From Siphonodentalium dalli (lineage: Eukaryota > Mollusca > Scaphopoda > Gadilida > Siphonodentaliidae): 64,000 nucleotides of DNA. A program made the position numbers and the translations under genes. The notes under the pieces were generated by a model. It was not told the DNA's origin. It ran no database searches and saw nothing but the letters and a program-made list of their open reading frames with translations. Numbering within the stretch: position 1 is the first letter of the stretch; every line of letters begins with the position of its first letter. Positions 22,431 through 33,979 of the stretch are shown in pieces. The stretch is taken from contig CP136069.1 in NCBI GenBank assembly GCA_032622095.1, positions 13,996,450 through 14,060,449 of the forward strand. Reading direction: 5' to 3'.

Positions 22431-24188
22431 AGCGCTTCTTTGTGAAAATACGTCAACAAAACTATACACGATGCGTCAAACTTATTACAAAAATACCGTT
22501 TCTATATTCGCGTTTTCAACTTCACGTTTTAAAAAGTAGTCATTTCGCATTGTTTTACTACGTCAAATGGCGCCTTTTTAACACGCCAAATATAGTCATA
22601 ATAACGTTTAAAACGTTTGTCAAATGAGGCTTTTTTAATTCAGGTATTAAGCGATTATAAAATTGCCCTTTTCATAACACGAAATTGACCTTAATGAAAT
22701 GAAATTCGAAATAAAAATTTGTACTTTTTACTATTTTGAAGCATTTTTATACATTTTGGTGGCATCACATCAAAGGATACACCTATCGGGAGTACATTCG
22801 TTTATATGATTGGTCTATGTATCAGTATGACGAACCTTATCGCGCAGCTAGATCATGTATATGCTTTAACATTGAGAGGCTGAGAATACCTGTATACCAG
22901 GCATTTTAAAAACAAATAGTATGCATATGCATAGTTAGTTAGCAGAAGATCCACTAAGAACACGACAGCAACGCCATATATAACATTGACACCTGATCGA
23001 ACTATGTGTACAGGAGAGGTAACGTGTAGATATTCGAGAACATACAGTGATTAAGATTCAATAAAAGATTATCGAAATGGAGGCTGCATTCGGGGGAGAA
23101 ATCTCTTTTGATATTCATCAGAAATGAACTGTTGATTGTTGCCATTCACGAATATTGCATGGAAATACTGAGATAACACCTCATCGACCCATATAACGGC
23201 TCATATCGTACGCGTAACTTCATTCGAGCGTACGTGATGGTAGAGGTAAGTCGTATTCCAGTCTCTGTCAGCTACAATATGATCTCATATACCAGGTATT
23301 TCTAAAAAATAGTTGGCTGATAATGGCTGACATTATGACTAGTCATTTAATGACATATTGATATGTACAAAGCGCCGCATATCTTAAAGAGTATTTGTAT
23401 ATTTAACATTAAAATAGAACCACATATGTAAAGAGTGGGCACAAAATCATACTTGTACACATTTGAGCACGTTACCGTCTTCATATAATGGCATATTGGT
23501 AGGACACACCACCGTAGCGCCGCGCCTATATAAATGATTAGTTAACTATAGTATAGGTCGTTTATACGTGATTTACCAGTGGAAATGGCACTTGTTATAC
23601 GTCATAACGGACATACATTGTCTGTACTTTAAGAAACATAGACGTATACATAAACCAGACACGCACTTGCGTACTTTGAACACATTGCCTTCGTGTATAT
23701 AAACACACAACAGACCACCATAGACAGAAATATTAGGAATTTATGAGTTGTCTCGCCTGTTTAGTATACATGATGCAATAAGCTCATTTACCACCAATAA
23801 AATGTATTGACGCTATACCGGGATTTTAGACTACATTTCTATTAATAACGCTATAAATGAACGAAAATAAAAGAGAAATGAACGATTAAAGTACACATCG
23901 AATAAATGTGTATACATCTTTCGCGAGACTGTCACGTGGTACATGGTTCATCTGTATAACAGACTATATTTACAGGAGTTACAATACATATAATTGATGA
24001 AAAGAAATCATTAAGTATTTATACGCTAGTCTACATCATACGTGCTCTTTATTTACTCCATGTAATGGAGATTTTAGAGTAATAATATGAAATGAACTAT
24101 CACTAGAATACATCAAGTTGGTGTATGGTTGTTATCATACCGATTGTCCGTGTATAGTTAAATTGAACGACGGATTTTGATTGGTTGT
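22431..24188. other. Interior of the long-TIR segment, no gene seen
   Basis: AT-rich. Contains TATATAAA words at about 23527 and 23696. The segment 23940-24010 (CTGTATAACAGACTATATTT) recurs at 25492-25560. No ORF resembles a known protein. Confidence 0.4.
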
Positions 24189-24197
24189 TATAAATAG
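24189..24197 (+). promoter_or_regulatory. Possible TATA box
   Basis: TATAAATAG lies about 208 bases before the first start codon of the following ORF. Suggestive only; TATA-like words are frequent in this AT-rich interior. Confidence 0.25.
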
Positions 24198-24396
24198 TAT
24201 AATAAGAAAAAAATACTTTTTCGTTCGTCATTAGAGTTCGAACGCTATGTAGAGGGGTAGAAACCACCGATTGTGTAACACTGTTGCTAATTATGTGAGA
24301 AACTCACGTTCAATGCCCCGTGTTGTAGTGGATTACCTCGAATAAATAGAGTGTTTTGTAAGGACGTATGGAGATAATTGATATGCTACGGCAGAA

Positions 24397-24971
24397 ATGC
24401 GCCAGAAAGTGTACAAAGCTTTAGTTAACGCATCAATAGTACGTGAAGAAATCAAGAATGAACTACAGCAAACTTGGTTTGCAAGAGAAGAGAAACTAAT
24501 AATAAAGTTAATTTTGGAAGGACATTTTGTTGATGGTAGAAAGAGATTGGAATCTTTGATGGAAAAATCAGAATTTGAAACAGATTCTTACTAGATATTG
24601 TGGATCAATTGTTCGCTGATTGTTGGCTATTTAGAGGTATTGCTAAAAATAACCATATACGAGAGATTCGTGAACTTATTGGAGATAACTTTGTTCGAAT
24701 TTCTATCTACAAGGACGTGTTTTTCAATGAAAGAAGTCGGTTATTCGAAGAAGAAACATCAATATGTGGTTACATCATTCTCCCAGAACCTTGTGAAATT
24801 TTCACGATTGAAAAGATGTTTAACGAACAACTAGTTTTGGATTACATTGTAAGCACAACTAAAACTATTTCAGTATTAGATAGTGAACTCATTTGGACAT
24901 TGGGAATAATTAGGAATTATGGTGATTATACACTGAAAACTAAAAACCTTGGTTCGGAACCACGACCATAA
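24397..24971 (+). CDS. Unrecognised protein, broken by a frameshift (about 190 aa in two frames)
   Basis: Frame 1 begins MRQKVYKALVNASIVREE at 24397 and stops at 24592-24594 (65 codons). Another frame opens at about 24579 and runs to 24971, reading LLDIVDQLFADCWLFRGIAK and later SICGYIILPEPCEIFTIEK. The two frames abut with a slight overlap, as expected of one gene with a single indel near 24575-24600. Both halves have a normal amino-acid mix rich in Ile, Leu, Glu and Lys; the first half looks helical and charged. No signal peptide or membrane segment. I recognise no domain. It is the only coding-like region between the long inverted arms, so it may be the element's own gene, or a captured one. 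Confidence 0.45.
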
Positions 24972-25680
24972 CTCAGTGATTACTGACAAGTACCACTTAC
25001 AACCATAGGCATCGATTACTTATGTTTGCTGAACATACCCCCTACAGACTACAAATAGGTTACACAGAGCGAATTGGCAAAACATGTACTGTGTGTTAAG
25101 TGGTCTTTTTAAATAATAAAGTATAAGTTACATCAGTTCCTATAACCGGTTTAGTCATAAATGTATCCCATATGCTAAAAATAGCTTACCACCAGGGGTA
25201 TTGACCATGGTGATTTAACCACCAACTAGTTTATTAGAAGCTTCGTTTCGTATAGTGATGTATATGAACACCCCAAACAAAAGAATATGCCATAATTGGT
25301 TACCAATTGAAAACTAACTGACATTAAAGAGTTCATGTATATGAAATTAACGATTAAAAAATACATTGAGTAAATACACGCATCCATATACCAGGTCTTT
25401 TCCAGACCAACGTTTGATACCCACGTATATAATAGACCGTTTTTGAGAAGATAATTTGTCCCCCTTTCGTGATATGATACTGTCATGTGATCAATGGTTC
25501 CTCTGTATAACAGACTATATTTATAGGATTTACACTACATATGCTCTGTGAAAAGACTACAGGACCTCAGTTCCTCCTTCTTTTGTCATATAAATGCTCT
25601 TTATCCAATATCTATAAATAGCTTATCACGTGGTTTGTGAACAAAAAGGGGTTTGTAACACTATAGGTCCGTAGAAATTC
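24972..25680. other. Interior of the long-TIR segment, no gene seen
   Basis: Carries the second copy of the CTGTATAACAGACTATATTT segment (25504) and TATA-like words. Nothing else is recognised. Confidence 0.4.
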
Positions 25681-25835
25681 GCTGACAAATGGTTCCAAAT
25701 TAAGACTATATGGCTATATAAATACACAGACAAAGGGTCCCATAATTAAGACTATAGAGCCATATAAATACTCAGACAAAGGGTCCCATAATTAAGACTA
25801 TAGAGCCATATAAATACACAGATAAAGGGTCCCAG
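25681..25835. repeat. Tandem repeat, about 47-50 bp x 3-4
   Basis: Unit: CAGA(C/T)AAAGGGTCCCA followed by TAATTAAGACTATAG(A/G) and CATATAAATAC. Copies start near 25683 (divergent), 25730, 25778 and 25827 (partial). Confidence 0.85.
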
Positions 25836-25839
25836 GATT

Positions 25840-26010
25840 CGTACCCGTATGCCGATTCAAAACTCATTAAGAGCACGCCGATGAAGATGTATAACTTTAA
25901 TACTTCATGTGTATAGGCCAGTAACGGGAACCCATTGCGGTCAGTGCATGTATTTCGTATATATATATATATATTGATATAGGCAGTCGGTCTACTTATA
26001 GCTCTCAGCC
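25840..26010. repeat. Direct copy of the inner edge of the right arm
   Basis: Shares GCCGATTCA..ACTCATTAAG, ATAACTTTAATAC and GGAACCCATTGC with 27640-27770 in the same orientation, and ends in a (TA)n run at 25957-25975. Confidence 0.65.
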
Positions 26011-26179
26011 TGCCTAGCTAGCTTTCTCTACCATTACCCTAGCTATACTATACACCCGCGTTCGTGTGTGAACAATGGTCGGTTAGATCCTATGGCCAAA
26101 TAAGGAATGCCACGGAGACCTAGCATATTCAAGTTACATATAAATTACGGGTGAAGCATAGTTTTAATGAGGTTATAAC

Positions 26180-27600
26180 TTGAAAGGTAAGTGGCCATAT
26201 ATAGCTAATACGACTGACTTAGACCATATTTTGACATTCTAAATGATACAAAATGTAATTCACATGAAACGTGATGTGCACCAATGTGGTGCAATATTAT
26301 GCTATAAGTACCATTTCTAAACTAAAGTAAACAACCATAACTCATTACTAGAGGACCCACCAATGGGGTATAATAGTATGCTATAAGTACCATTTCTAAA
26401 GTATACAAACATAATTCATTACTAGAAGACCTTAATCCCGAGTCATTGTGATGTGTGTAACAGCGGGACTCAGTAATGAGTGTTCACTGCTGTTAGATGT
26501 GCTTGCTTCGGTGACCATGTTGAACCCGATGTGTAATGTATTGACTGATTATATAGTTTACAAAAGTGATGGGTACCTTTAAGGTAAGGGACCCCCCACG
26601 GGTACAATACTATGCTATATGAACCATTTCTAAAGTAAGTAACAACACTGTGGGACTACGTGCGAAGATCTATTGATTTAAATGAGCTTACTTCGTTGGA
26701 CATGTTCAACTTGATGTGTTATGTATTGTCTGATTATAGACAAAAGTTACGTGTACCTTTAAGGTAAGGGACAAAAATACGGTCAATTGTATGAACCATT
26801 TTTGAAGTAATGACACATCAAAAATAGAATACCTTCATTTCCTATAGTGTTGCATTGTGCATCGAATGTACATGTATTTGTGACGTATAATTGGATGGTC
26901 AATTAGTCAACAGACTGTTGTCTAACAATCAAAGAAGGTTGTATTGCAAATGCGTGGGGCAAACAATGTGTGTTCATTTAATATTCACACACCAATATTG
27001 CATTACATATCTTTAACTTCCACATGTACATCGAATGTACATGCATATGTGAGTATGTGACGTATAACTTGAAGGCCAATTTGTTACAATGCTTGGAATT
27101 TTAACATACATTGCATCAATTTTATATGAATTAAAGCATGTAGATTGCAAAAAATCTTTGTTAAAACTATGGACATTCAGACAATTTTTGAAAATAAAGA
27201 GCGTTTATGCTGATGGATAAGCTGAATTAGGCTTAAATGCAAAAGTTACGTGTACCTTTAATATAATAGTATGATATAGGAACCATTTATGAAGTGAAGG
27301 CCAATATGTTATAATGTTGTTGTCTAACATACATTGCGACATTTTTATATGAATAAAAGGATGTAGATCGCTAAAACATATGTTAAAACGAGAGACAATT
27401 TTGAAAATAAAGAGCGTTTTTATTTATGGATACGATGAATTAGGTTTAAATGCTTAATTTTAAATATAAAGTTAGTAAACGATGGACAATCAGACAAATT
27501 TTGAATATATAAAGAGCATTTATATTTATGGATACGATGAATTAGGTTTAAATGCATAAGTGGCGTGTACCTTTAAGGTATGTGACCCAAATGCGGTGAT
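26180..27600. repeat. Interspersed repeat field inside the long-TIR segment
   Basis: Several word sets recur: GCTATAAGTACCATTTCTAAA (26302, 26382), GTACCTTTAAGGTAAGGGAC (26573, 26754), GAATGTACATG (26869, 27033), and AAAGAGCGTTTAT...GATGAATTAGG..TAAATGC (27199, 27411, 27508). It reads as several overlapping, diverged tandem duplications. No gene was found. Confidence 0.7.
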
Positions 27601-27649
27601 TTGTATGCTATATGAATGGAATGGTTTGGATTCGGACCCTGTGGCGATT

Positions 27650-27802
27650 CATAACCCATTAAGGGTGCGATGATGTATGTGGATAACTTTAATACGTAAT
27701 GTGTGGGCCAGCATCCACAAGGAACCCCTTGCTGCCCTTCCGATGTACCTCGTATATACTGCTATATGCATTTGGTATACATATCTCTCTCTGACTAGCT
27801 AA

Positions 27803-27839
<37 letters not shown>

Positions 27840-28610
27840 CCTCTCTTCCCCTATGTATCTCTGTCTAACAGTGATTTCACCATATAATGCTGATATAATA
27901 CATTAGTTGGCTGTAAGGGGATATGAAGAAGTACTCCATAAATATGTATAAGGCAGAACAATGAAAGATTTAGAGCACCGGGAGAGAGATATTTGAATTA
28001 ATATCATTAACAGATGTATAATTCAAGAGAAACACCAGAGGCAAACTCCAGGCAGAGTTATCTCCCATCGCTCCGCTGAGATACCACTGCCATAATAACA
28101 TTAATTGGTAAGGAATTCTTACTTGTTTTTAGTTCTTATGTTTTAGGATTAAAATTGTCTATGTCTGGCTCCGTTCATATTGTTCTTATCAATACCGAAA
28201 GAATTACCATCATTGCAAACTTAAAAAAAAAATTGGTGGTCAAAACATGATAATAGGTGACTAAATAGTAGTAAATACAGTTCCGCGACGATATGTAAAA
28301 ATAGATTTATCGTCTGCAATTTACACTCATTGTGGCAGTGATATATCGCAGCGATAGCGTAGAGGGCGCTGTATGGAGTTTGCACCAGGGACTGGTCTGT
28401 TTAGTGTGCATCTGTGAAATGCATCGGTATGACCTGCGAGATGGGAGTTGGTCGAGAATATTCTATGATGCTCTGTTATTGTTTTGTTAGAGAGAAAGCA
28501 CATGCCTCGCGGTATAGCTTTTATGAGAGAATTGTGTGTTGTTTACTAGGATTTACTTTATTGGAAATGTTCAAATATCTATTGGCAAGGCGTTGATTGA
28601 TTACTGATAG
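27650..28610 (-). repeat. Right inverted arm, split by an insertion
   Basis: Reverse complement of the left arm. The arm is continuous from 27650 to 28033 and from 28391 to 28610; the 343 bp between, plus one target copy, are foreign. Confidence 0.8.
28041..28383. mobile_element. 343-bp MITE inserted in the right arm
   Basis: Ends GCAAACTCCA and TGGAGTTTGC are exact inverted repeats. Flanks ACCAGAG (28034-28040) and ACCAGGG (28384-28390) look like a 7-bp target duplication with one change. The uninterrupted left arm shows the empty site (TCAGAGACTGG in reverse complement near 22090-22105). No coding capacity. Confidence 0.7.
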
Positions 28611-28975
28611 TTTGATTACAGATATTAAAGGGGTATTTAGAGAACAAGCTTAACTAATATTAGAGATGATTTAATATGTTGGCTGCTTAGAGTTATATGT
28701 GTTATTAATACCTAGCCGGTCTCTCACGTGCGGAGAATTTTCTAGATTGTTTTAATTTTCGGTTGTTTCATAGGCTTTTAGAAAGACATTTTATATTAGA
28801 CAGTATACGCAAATGATATGGGGCCCCGTAATAATAAGGTTGAATTAATTACACATTCTAATGTGTAATGGTTAGATGGTGCTTTATTACCTATAGGTAT
28901 GCAGTATGTGTTTGACCGCTTAACTCCCCAGATAAATTAATTGTGAAAACAAACACACTTATGGCGAATGCCTCG

Positions 28976-29115
28976 CTGGTCTGTTTAGTGCACATCTGTT
29001 ATAGGCATTGAGTAAACCTGCGAGATGGGAGTCGGCCTAGAATATTTCATGATGTTCTGTTATTGTTTTGTTTAATAGAGAGAAAGCACGCCTCGTGGAA
29101 TGTGTTTATTAACAG
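28976..29115 (-). repeat. Third partial copy of the arm sequence
   Basis: CTGGTCTGTTTAGTGCACATCTG, GATGGGAGTCGGCCTAGAAT and ATAGAGAGAAAGCACGCCTC match the outer part of the right arm in the same orientation, about 580 bp further out. Confidence 0.75.
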
Positions 29116-30562
29116 GTACAGAGCAGTTAATAGCTTTTGTGATATCAATAAGCTTTATTAGTTATGGAAAGGTATAAACGTTAAAGGGGCCGTATGTAAT
29201 GCCATTAAAATTTTGAAGGGATTTCGAGCCAGAAGATTTGAGAAATGAGTTTTACCACTTAAATTCTGCGCGTGGAGAACAGGAAATAGATAGATGCTAT
29301 GATAGCATGAGAGCCAATGCCTCGCTGTACCGTGTGTGAAATTAACATTTATTGGTTATTGGCGTTACAGGTATAAAAATTTCAAAGCGATCGTATACAA
29401 GTATGAATTTTCTTACACGAATACATTATGGATTTACTAGAATGTTATAGAAAACAAAAATTTCTAGAATTTTCCAGAAGAAAAAATTGCGTGGGAAGTA
29501 GGGAAATATTTTAAGAATTTTACTAGAATATTCCAGAAGATAAAATTGAGTGGGAAGGATGGAATTCAGAAAAAGGAGGAGCGATATATAATAATTAAAC
29601 CTATAAAATTAATAATACATAAAAAGGAGGTGTTTGTAAGACTTTGTAAGACTATGGACCCTTAGATAAACACATACGAAACATAGAAAAGAGGGTGTTG
29701 CCTTACTATGGAGGCATAGACATACACACACCTATAGTGGAAGGGGTCCCATACATACATAACCCGCAGTAGCCGACATGCTGCTTGCCACGATATTCAT
29801 TAGAAATTTGGAAATGAAATGATCTCAAACAGATTTTGCCTAAGATATTCAACTTATAAAGTTATCGAAAATTAAAAATGTTGAAATGTTTCTTTGGGGG
29901 AGGGGGCGATACCTCGACGCCTATCGCCACATCCATGTTGCGATCACCCTAAGTATTTGTTCTAACCCACATACTCCTAGATGTCAGGTCAGGGACATAC
30001 GGGTAAGGTTGTCCCACCCCTTAGGCCAAAGAAAAAAGATACTATGTTTTCGCACATCGACCGTCCCTAAAAATTAGCGCCGACCCTAATCTTTTTATTG
30101 ATTTTTGAGAAAAAGCCGAAAATTTCTATAAACAAATTTTTTTTTTTTTTTTATATTGTTTTTTTTTTTACCACCAATGCACATACATAATGACGTTCAT
30201 TAGTGTGCAAAACGCATGGTTCCTAATATGTCCCTGTGTAAAGTGACCATAAAGTGACAGCTGGACCTCAAAAGTTAAAACTCCAGGTGTGGATTGGTGG
30301 ATTGATGGGCATGATTTTTGTGATTTTAATTTCCTGAGAGTGGATCTCAGGCCTGCTTTATGCCTTGTTGGTAACTATCAACAGACATGGTGGGTGTGTA
30401 TCAGTTTTTATATAGAGGTTATCAGTAACTTATCAACACACATGGTAGGGGTATAGCTACTCTTTCCAAAAAAAACAGGCATGCTAGGTTGGATGTAATG
30501 TACTGGCTACCTCCAGACAATGGGATGTAGTCATCACAATACTATTAAGTACGTGTGTAATG
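29116..30562. other. Unassigned AT-rich spacer
   Basis: A 60-bp unit with CTAGAAT.TTCCAGAAGA.AAAATTG is repeated at 29460 and 29525. A T-rich run is at 30138-30168. No gene was recognised. Confidence 0.4.
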
Positions 30563-31177
30563 GCGGGGACCTGTCTCTACTCCGAAGGTTCCCTATTCCG
30601 AAGGTTCACTATTCTGAAGGTTCTCTATTCCGAATGTTCGCAATTCCGAAGGTTTTTGTTATTTCAAAGATTAATTTTATATTCTAAAGTATTCTTTACC
30701 ACGAAGACTCTTTTTTATGAAGGAAATAACTTCAAACATTAAAACAATAAATGTGATTTTTTTTTCGTGGGTTTCCTTGAGGTGTAATGTCATTGCGTAT
30801 GACATTACATATCTCAATAATTTTAGTGGCAAGAATACTCCAGCTAAAGGCAGATTATAACAGTGGCGCTATAAACTTAAAGTCAATAATGAATACTGGA
30901 GCGCCATAACATACTGCGTAGCAGAATATGGATGAAAAGACGGGTATGAGATTAACCTAACTGCAATGGTGACTTTGTATTGACTTTAAAGACCCACTTA
31001 ATTTTCGATTCACCGATTATTTGTTTTATAGTGCCTTGATATACGGTTTTAATAACAATCTATGCCATAAAATATGCCATTAAAATACGCCCAGAATAGA
31101 AAATCTTTGGAATAGCGACATTCAGTATAATGACCTTCGGAATACTGAACCTTCGGGATAGAGAACCCTGCCCCTAT
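30563..31177. mobile_element. 0.6-kb inverted-repeat element with TATTCCGAAGGTTC units
   Basis: The left end has five or six tandem 17-bp units of (C/T)TATTCCGAAGGTTC (30576-30660); the right end (about 31095-31172) has the same units in reverse complement. The outermost parts GGGGA.CTGTCTCTACT and its counterpart also pair loosely. Tandem motifs inside TIRs are typical of foldback-type elements. No ORF. Confidence 0.65.
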
Positions 31178-31317
31178 ATGGAACCCAAAGCGTCCAGCTT
31201 TGGTTCGTTATAACTATTCACCTCACTTCACCATGGCTGCAATTTTGACATTCACCATGTACAAGAAAACCAATGTCAGAAATGGTAACGCACTCAAGAT
31301 CATATATTATACATGTA

Positions 31318-31412
31318 TACACATCATCATCATAATCATAATCATCATCATCATATTCATAATCATCATCATCATAATCATCATCATCAGCCTAATCATA
31401 ATCATCATCATG
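31318..31412. repeat. ATC/ATA trinucleotide microsatellite
   Basis: Runs of ATC, ATA and TCATCA; creates an artefactual poly-isoleucine ORF. Confidence 0.9.
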
Positions 31413-31781
31413 TATGAAGTCAAACTCAAATTGTTGAGGATCGGAAGGGGCGGGGACCCCAAGAATGTAGGGCAGTCAAAAAATGGTCATAGGTGTCGCA
31501 TAGAGAGGGAATTTATGAGACCTACATTTTTGGTTAGCGTAAATACTTAACTTTCGGAATCAGTATGTTGGATTTGTCAGGTAAGCGGACTTTTTTCTCA
31601 CCGCGTGGATTTCTGGAGCCACCCGGTGAAAAAATCGGTCCTTTTTAAAATAAAGCCGACATTTTTTACGTATTTTCACACCGTTTGATAAGAGATATTC
31701 GTCCAATTTTGATACCTGAGAATGGAACGATAACCAGAGCAAGGTAATACATGTAACCATTGAATCTCAGAATGGCACTCG

Positions 31782-31799
31782 TGACGTCACGTGACGTCA
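31782..31799. promoter_or_regulatory. Palindromic CRE/E-box cluster
   Basis: TGACGTCACGTGACGTCA is a perfect 18-bp palindrome: two consensus CRE sites overlapping a central CACGTG E-box. The match to known CREB and bHLH site consensus is exact, but no gene start is identified beside it. Confidence 0.45.
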
Positions 31800-31894
31800 T
31801 ATAATATTCTGGGTGAGAAGAATATGACGATTCACTCAAAGAGTTGTCTTTCGTATCTTATAAATCCTAAAGTAAGACGGATATGCCGCATTAT

Positions 31895-32705
31895 TTTATA
31901 CAATTACTATGCCCTTCACTATTAACTAGAACCACTACATATGGAAATTATGACTAAGGCGGAAAGGCCATACTATTATATATTGAGATCTGATCTCCCA
32001 ACAAACATACATTAAACATGTGAACAATATGAAACCTTACTCTCACTATTCTCTACTCATGCTTGCACTCTACCTTTTACAAATGAAATGATTATGAATT
32101 CTGCAACCTCTGCCCACATAAATATATAACACATATATTCACAATTGTAAGTAATCAGAAAGGAGACAAAATCTCAAGAAATAACCCTTATTGTAGCGGT
32201 AAGCTAACCACAGAGAAGAATGACAAACAACTACAAAAGGGATATGGTGGGTGGGAAAATGAAATCGAAGTGACATGTCGAAGAATTTGAATTCGAGTAA
32301 TCAATTATGGGCGCGAAAAGCTTTTATACTTCGGATTAGTATTATGGGATACCCAAGAGAATCATGGGAAGTTCAAAGGTCACTATAGTTTCATCTAATA
32401 GAAGTATACGGGTATGGCCGGAGTAATGTATAGTCTATAGAGTAAATGTTTCCGGTTTAGTAATTACACATTTTGATAACAAAATTGCCCAATTACTATG
32501 CCCTTCACTACTAACTAGAACCAATACATATCGAAATTATGACTAAGGCGGAATGGCCATAATACTATTTATTGAGATCTGGTCTCACAACAAACATACA
32601 TTAAACATGTGAACAAAATGAAACCTTACTATCACTTTTCTCTCCTCCTCATGCTTGCACTCTACCTTTTACAAATGAAATTATTAAGAATTCTGCAACT
32701 TCTGC
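31895..32705. repeat. Direct repeat of about 215 bp, 590 bp apart
   Basis: The segments 31900-32115 and 32488-32705 share ATTACTATGCCCTTCACTA, ATTATGACTAAGGCGGAA, TACATTAAACATGTGAACA and TGCACTCTACCTTTTACAAA in order. They could be LTR-like ends of a small element or a segmental duplication; TG..CA ends and primer-binding site were not found. Confidence 0.7.
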
Positions 32706-32969
32706 CAAGCCAACGGCCTCCAGAAATTCATAATGATGCCTTCTGGGAGAGGGGCCCAACGGCCAGATGAGTCATCTGGGCCTCTGATCACTCTGGGAGA
32801 AGATGTGGTTCGCACTATCTCCTGAAAGGGAAAATCGGAAAAGACATAAATATCAAGTTATATAATAATTCAACAATCATACATGATTCAAGATATATCA
32901 GTATAGATATGTACCGGCACTTAATATGGAACTGAAGGCCAGTGAAAGATAACACAACAGTGAATATAT

Positions 32970-33155
32970 TCTAATCCTAGCCAGAAAGTAATCTAAGTGA
33001 TTTGATGAACAATGTTCAATCCATAGCCAGAAAGTATTCTAAGTGATTTGATGAACAATGTTCAATCCATAGCCAGAACGTATTCTACGTGATTTGATGA
33101 ACAATGTTTACTCCTTAGCCAGAAAGTATTTTAGTGATTTGGTGAACCATGGTCC
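32970..33155. repeat. Tandem repeat, about 57 bp x 4
   Basis: Unit: TAGCCAGAAAGTATTCTAAG then TGATTTGATGAACAATGTTC. The last unit is diverged. Confidence 0.9.
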
Positions 33156-33740
33156 AACCTAATTAACAAGAGTCATCATAATACTAATAAGGAAGGATAC
33201 ACTAAATATAGACTGATAATGTAAGAATGATTTGTCAACATATTTCATATACAAATAAATATTCAATGCAATGTTTCACACATTGAATGAAGAAGTTTGT
33301 TAAAACCCTAGTACCTTAACATTTCAAACGGAAACTATCCTCTGCAAAAAGACTTTTAATATGACTATGAATACCTGTACAGACAAATGATCTGTAAGTA
33401 ATTAGAAACCTAACATGTCTCTTTTACAATTTGAACGCAACATAATATTTATATCTATCACTGTTTGTTTTGTGTGGTAGAATTCCACAGATATATGTAA
33501 GACTGCAGAAATAATCAAGTTACAATTTGTAAAAGACTGAACTTAACTCTGTGCACAATATCTCCATTTATGCAACCACACTTGGACATATAGTCTATTT
33601 GTACCAACATGAGTAATCAAGTATTTATGACTAATACTCCCCTTATTTCTCTTAATAATATATGTAGTCATTTCTATTGTGGCTCCACCATGTGGTTCAA
33701 TTATTGAGAAATTAATCCCTTTGACGTATTTGCATATGTG

Positions 33741-33807
33741 CCAATGCATTCTCTTATATATGCGAGTCGACCATAGGTCGCCTCGCATATATAAGAGAAT
33801 GCATTGC
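33741..33807. repeat. 67-bp hairpin (solo copy)
   Basis: Same hairpin as in the TTAA MITEs, with only the last base changed. Flanks carry scattered pieces of the MITE spacer (ATAAAATTGTTAAAGAATA at about 33951) but no TTAA-CCC ends. Confidence 0.9.
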
Positions 33808-33866
33808 CCTAACAATTTTTTATATAAATTTTTCTTACAATTTTTATGACATAAAATAAAAGACAC

Positions 33867-33946
33867 CCATTACCCTGCAGGGAGCCCCACACATATATAG
33901 AAGAGTGTCGTCTGCTCGTGTTTGTCTGGGGCTCTAAATGGGTGAA
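33867..33946. repeat. 80-bp inverted repeat inserted in MITE spacer
   Basis: CACCCATT and GAGCCCC at the left pair with GGGGCTC and AAATGGGTG at the right. It sits between two pieces of the hairpin-MITE spacer, so it probably inserted there. Confidence 0.5.
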
Positions 33947-33979
33947 ATCATAAAATTGTTAAAGAATACAAGAACAAAT

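Larger units (their letters stand above)
21893..28610. mobile_element. 6.7-kb segment bounded by long inverted repeats
   Basis: The outer left end CTATCAGTAACCAATCAACG (21893) is mirrored by GTTGATTGATTACTGATAG ending at 28610. Similarity of the arms continues through AAGTAAATCCTAGTAAACAA, the AGAGCATCATGGAATATTCT region, a GA/CT microsatellite and beyond, to about 22430 on the left and 27650 on the right (about 540 bp per arm once a 343-bp insertion in the right arm is removed). The interior contains one coding-like region (24397-24971), several TATATAAA words and many internal repeats. Possible readings: a large DNA transposon with an unrecognised protein, or two inverted copies of a dispersed repeat. 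A third partial arm copy at 28976-29115 supports the second. Confidence 0.55.

Noticed and set aside
25681-25835. Regularly spaced repeats resembling a CRISPR array
   Set aside because: Units are contiguous tandem repeats with no unique spacers, in a eukaryotic context. The same applies to 32970-33155 and 47484-47715.
31200-31550. 116-codon plus-strand ORF
   Set aside because: It is a poly-isoleucine artefact of the ATC microsatellite.
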